A stretch of DNA of 64,000 nt from Acidobacteriota bacterium (GTDB lineage Bacteria > Acidobacteriota > Terriglobia > Terriglobales > SCQP01), in contig DAHVCP010000023.1 of NCBI GenBank assembly GCA_027314025.1, forward strand, positions 1-64,000. Direction: 5' to 3'. The notes under the pieces are model-generated. The model saw nothing but the letters and a program-made list of their open reading frames with translations. It did no database searches and was not told the DNA's origin. Positions 61,413-64,000 of this stretch are shown piece by piece (positions within the stretch are counted from its first letter, which is position 1; every line of letters begins with the position of its first letter). A program made the translations under genes and the position numbers.

Positions 61413-61499
61413 GCCTTGCGCCTCCCCGTCGCCCAATACCGCCCGCGCACTGGGCACGCCGCAGTCCCACTTTTTCGCCGCCAAAATCGCATTCTCCAC

Positions 61500-61546
61500 G
61501 GAAAGAGAGCAACTTAGCAAAACAGAAATCATTAAAAATAAGGCGC
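61500..61546 (-). promoter_or_regulatory. A+T-rich island, probable promoter region of the VOC gene
   Basis: A stretch unusually rich in A and T for this genome (AGCAACTTAGCAAAACAG, AATCATTAAAAATAAGG) 90-135 nt upstream of the VOC start. On the minus strand it reads TTATTTTTAATG and TAAGTT. No convincing -35/-10 pair was fixed. The remaining gap to the rubrerythrin gene contains a family A fragment and no gene. Confidence 0.35.
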
Positions 61547-61715
61547 CCCGAGACCCGTTTTGGCTCGCCCGGCATCGCCGTCGCGCGCTGCTCCCGCCAC
61601 CCTAAACGCTGGGCCAACCTTTTCCGCCCGTTACGCATGTGAGCTGCCGGGGAAAAGCTGGAGGGTGCGGAGCCGATCCGCTCCGGGCGGAGCGATCACT
61701 CTGGCCGGCTCCATT

Positions 61716-61760
61716 GCTAGGCGCTGGCCCCGGCCCCGCCTGCGGCGGGGCGTCCCGCAT
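61716..61760 (+). repeat. Family A repeat, 5' fragment A11
   Basis: TAGGCGCTGGCCCCGGCC, then the GCCCCGCC-TGC-GGCGGGGC hairpin and CGTCCCGC; the rest of the element is missing. It lies between two minus-strand genes, so here it reads opposite to both. Confidence 0.6.
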
Positions 61761-61814
61761 TCCCTAGAGGCGGGCGGAGCGCCTACTCAGGCCCTGGTGC
61801 GCCCGCCCCGCGCG

Positions 61815-62345
61815 CTACTTGTGCTGCTTTTGCAATTCGCGCAACGCGGTCTCGAATTCATCGCGATGTTTGGCTTCATCGCGGCCGATTTCACGAAATC
61901 GCTCCGCCACCTGCGTGTCCCCCGCCGTCTCCGCTTCGGTCGCGAACTCGGGGTACATCGTCTTCGTCTCGTATCCTTCGCCCTCGATGGCGTCCTTCAA
62001 GTTGGCTTCGTTGTCGCCCACCAAGCCCGCCAGTTTTGCCTCTTCGGCGAAGTGCTCATAGCGTTCCGTCCGCGCCGTCCGCTCGAACAGCGCCGCCAGC
62101 TTCGGATGCCCGCTGCGCCGCGCCTCGGCCGCAAACAGCGAGTACTTCAAGTACGCGAACGCCTCCCCGTGCATCGCCTCCAACAGCCGCTGCCTCACGT
62201 GCTCGTTGACCGCTGCTGGCGCCCGGCCGTTCCGCCTGGCGGCGGTGGCGTAGGCCAGCCCGCCCAGGGCCCCGGCCACCGCCATGCCAGCCGCCATCCA
62301 ACCAAACAACCCCGCATGATTGCCCAGCTTCATCGCTGCTTTCAT
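61815..62345 (-). CDS. Membrane-anchored rubrerythrin-type ferritin-like protein
   Basis: A 176-residue protein. Residues about 14-33 are a transmembrane anchor (GWMAAGMAVAGALGGLAYAT). The rest is a four-helix ferritin-like domain with iron-ligand patterns EAMHGEAFAYLKYSLFA, RTARTERYEHFAEEA, TMYPEFATEAE and REIGRDEAKHRDEFE. There is no rubredoxin domain. Such proteins reduce peroxides in other bacteria. AGGAGGAGGTC lies directly before the ATG. Its N-terminal 33 residues are clearly shared with the small protein upstream. Confidence 0.9.
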   Translation of the reverse strand: MKAAMKLGNHAGLFGWMAAGMAVAGALGGLAYATAARRNGRAPAAVNEHVRQRLLEAMHGEAFAYLKYSLFAAEARRSGHPKLAALFERTARTERYEHFAEEAKLAGLVGDNEANLKDAIEGEGYETKTMYPEFATEAETAGDTQVAERFREIGRDEAKHRDEFETALRELQKQHK

Positions 62346-62443
62346 GACCTCCTCCTTCCACCGCGAAGGGGGGCTGGTTCATCCCTTCCGCCTGCCCACC
62401 CCGTCGCCGTCCGCTGCTCGCGCGCCACCACGGGCGCCGATCT

Positions 62444-62644
62444 CTAGAGATGCAAGCGCTTGGCCGGGGTTCGCCGCCAGAAATTGCCGCTCAGCTTGTG
62501 CGCCCAGCGGCGCCGGTGGGTCTGTTCCTCGCGCCACGCCCGCCCCGCGAATGCCAAGCCACCCAAGGCCCCCGCTGCCGCCACTCCCGCCGCCAGCCAG
62601 CCCCAAAATCCCCCATGATTCCTGCGGTGCATCGCCGTTTTCAT
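62444..62644 (-). CDS. Small membrane protein sharing the rubrerythrin anchor
   Basis: A 66-residue protein whose first 33 residues parallel the rubrerythrin's: NHGGFWGWLAAGVAAAGALG here and NHAGLFGWMAAGMAVAGALG there. The rest is a short basic tail (RAWREEQTHRRRWAHKLSG). AAGGAGG precedes its ATG. Either the ferritin-like domain was lost from a duplicated gene, or the anchor module is used on its own. It lies between the rubrerythrin and the secreted helical protein genes on the same strand (gaps 98 and 58 nt). Confidence 0.75.
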   Translation of the reverse strand: MKTAMHRRNHGGFWGWLAAGVAAAGALGGLAFAGRAWREEQTHRRRWAHKLSGNFWRRTPAKRLHL

Positions 62645-62702
62645 AACCCCTCCTTTCGCCTCGAACGGGGCGCCCCCCTAGACGCCCCGCCGTCGGCTCC
62701 CG

Positions 62703-63320
62703 TTACTTGCTCGGCTCCATCTGCGTGGACAATGAGTCGTACACGCCTTTGGACCGCCGGTACTGCACCGCATCCTTGATCAGCGCGCGCAGCCGTGCCG
62801 CCAGGTCGGCGTTGGCTTGCAAGAAGTCGGCGTGTTTCCCCATCGGCTTCATATGCCGGTCTTCGTTATAGTTGGCAATCGCGCCTTCCATGTTGTCGGC
62901 CAGTTGTTGCAGCAGCGGCCCGATCTGGTCCACCGCATTTTGCTGCCAGGGCGAACCCGAGTCACGCGCTTCCCGCATCCGCGCCTCTAATTTGCCGAGT
63001 TCGTTGATGTGGCCTTTCATCGTGTTCAGCTCCACGCCATGCGTCTCGCGAAAATCCGGCCACCGCTCCAAGAACACCAGCGCGTCCGCGTCCACGTCGA
63101 GCTGCGCCGAATACATCAGCGCCTGGTCCAAAAGCTCATTGATCACCGGGGAATCCGCGGCCGGTTCCGCCGCCGAGGCCGGCTGCGACGCACTTTGCGC
63201 CTCGACCCCCTGCCCCTGGTTTCCGTTCTCTTCTTGCGCCGCCGCGCGCCGCGCCGTAAACGCAAGCAGGAACACCACAGCTGCCAGCGTCGCGACCGAC
63301 AATAGCCATCTCCCTTTCAT
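62703..63320 (-). CDS. Secreted helical protein of unknown function
   Basis: A 205-residue protein with signal peptide (MKGRWLLSVATLAAVVFLLA, then FTARRAAAQ) and a Gln/Ser-rich linker. A mainly helical domain follows (from about residue 55: VINELLDQALMYSAQLDVDA, FLERWPDFRETHGVELNTMK, AVDQIGPLLQQLADNMEGAI, KHADFLQANADLAARLRAL). No family was recognised. GGAGG lies eight bases before the ATG at 63,320; a further in-frame start exists at 63,341. It is first of the three minus-strand genes that include the rubrerythrin. Confidence 0.8.
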   Translation of the reverse strand: MKGRWLLSVATLAAVVFLLAFTARRAAAQEENGNQGQGVEAQSASQPASAAEPAADSPVINELLDQALMYSAQLDVDADALVFLERWPDFRETHGVELNTMKGHINELGKLEARMREARDSGSPWQQNAVDQIGPLLQQLADNMEGAIANYNEDRHMKPMGKHADFLQANADLAARLRALIKDAVQYRRSKGVYDSLSTQMEPSK

Positions 63321-63389
63321 AACTGGCACCTCCATGCCCACCCTTTCCCCTGCACGGCAGGGACCATATGAGTGGCGCTGCGCTCACGG

Positions 63390-63745
63390 GTGCATTGGCT
63401 TTCTGCCTGGGGGCCAAAGTAGGCGTGGAGCGGCCGCGAATTTCCGTGCGCGCCTGAGCCGGGGAAGCGGCGCCGTCCCCAGCGGCGCCCAAGCGAGGCG
63501 GCGCCCGCGCCAAGCGAAAGCAGGGCAAGGCCCGTAAGCGGGGCCACGCCCCGCGCCAAGCCTAAGCGGGGCAGCACCCCGCGCCTGGAAAAAGCCGGGC
63601 AACGCCCGCGCCGGGCAGCTGCGGAATTGGGCCCGCGGCGCCCTCGGCCCAGCCGGGCGCGTAAGCAGGGCTCCGCGCCGCGCCGAACAAGAACAGGACG
63701 CCCCGCCGCAGGCGGGGCTGGGACCCGCGCCCATCAACCGGCATG
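63390..63745 (-). repeat. Family A repeat region, copy A12 (degenerate, with tandem fragments)
   Basis: On the minus strand the 5' box (GCCCCGCC-TGC-GGCGGGGC) occurs at about 63,698-63,718. After it come several partial GGCGCGGG/GGGGC units, then a 3'-like module with TTTGGCC and CAGGCAGAAA that no longer pairs well. It follows the partial gene at the window end in the same orientation. The stretch 63,321-63,914 shows no other feature. Confidence 0.5.
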
Positions 63746-63914
63746 TCCCCCGGATCCTTATGGCTAACCCCAACCGCCCTATACGCTATCCCCGTTTGGG
63801 GGGAAGGACGGTCGAAGCCGCCTGCCGCCTTCACGCCGCTCGCTTGGGGATGCGCGCCCAGCCGCTGCGCGCTTATTCCCACACGCTTTTCCTGGCGCCC
63901 CGCCTCGCACAATC

Positions 63915-64000
63915 CTAGAAGCCAGGCAGCAGGTCGAACTCCCAAACATGCCCAATCAGTGGCCGCTGATTGGGAATCGCATACGTCACCGCCCCGATCA
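63915..64000 (-). CDS. C-terminal end of a gene entering from beyond the window
   Basis: A reading frame on the minus strand enters at the right edge and ends at a TAG at 63,917-63,915; the visible end includes AVTYAIPNQRPLIG and HVWEFDLLPGF. It also contains a 9-bp inverted repeat (CCCAATCAG...CTGATTGGG) at about 63,953-63,976. Too short to assign to a family. Confidence 0.35.
   Translation of the reverse strand, partial: IGAVTYAIPNQRPLIGHVWEFDLLPGF

Overview
The window is GC-rich chromosomal DNA that most resembles an Acidobacteriota genome (inference from gene families). The pointers are an Oar-type TonB-dependent receptor with a carboxypeptidase-like N-terminal domain, a PadR regulator followed by a long duplicated-permease (ADOP) protein, a secretin fused to a cohesin domain, two giant BNR/sortilin-like proteins, a FecR protein with an aromatic repeat region, and a DUF4382 lipoprotein. 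No rRNA, tRNA, CRISPR array, transposase or phage gene was recognised.

Layout. 0.4-5 kb: DUF4382 lipoprotein and TonB-dependent receptor. 5.4-10.4 kb: acylphosphatase, then a divergent D-amino-acid group (DSD/D-threonine-aldolase-like enzyme, N-acyl-D-amino-acid deacylase, RidA) and a 6-phosphogluconolactonase-like propeller. 11.1-15 kb: smpB, padR and the ADOP permease. 15.3-18.7 kb: TPR-secretin-cohesin protein and two pseudopilins. 19.1-26.3 kb: glycosyltransferase, glycogen-debranching-type enzyme, SLC13-like permease and maltokinase-like kinase. 27-30.6 kb: YmdB-type phosphoesterase, FecR protein and TlpA-like thioredoxin. 30.8-36 kb: a translationally coupled operon of three HlyD-type adaptors and a MacB-type permease with no ATPase. 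36.2-40.3 kb: S10 peptidase, DinB remnant, SRPBCC protein and zinc alcohol dehydrogenase. 40.3-46.9 kb: two BNR paralogues. 47.3-52.5 kb: MFS transporter, GMC oxidoreductase, FAD reductase and RibD-like reductase. 52.6-57.8 kb: ispG coupled to a LarA-like gene, then miaB with a bifunctional nuclease. 57.8-61.4 kb: hicBA, a small membrane ORF, an SRPBCC protein, an MFS transporter and a VOC protein. 61.8-63.3 kb: a rubrerythrin with an unusual membrane anchor, a 66-residue protein sharing that anchor, and a secreted helical protein.

Two genome-level signals stand out beyond the genes. First, the intergenic DNA is packed with repeats. Family A (up to about 265 bp) is a chain of hairpins whose stems differ between copies in a compensatory way, and it is nearly always oriented with the neighbouring gene. 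Family C begins at or beside stop codons, and in three cases overlaps or nearly abuts the TAG. Two further hairpin families are also present. Second, at least ten genes carry a TAnnnT (-10-like) hexamer only 5-8 nt upstream of the start codon, usually with no Shine-Dalgarno sequence, which suggests widespread leaderless mRNAs. Other genes (padR, the FecR gene, the S10 peptidase, the rubrerythrin operon) have clear Shine-Dalgarno sequences.
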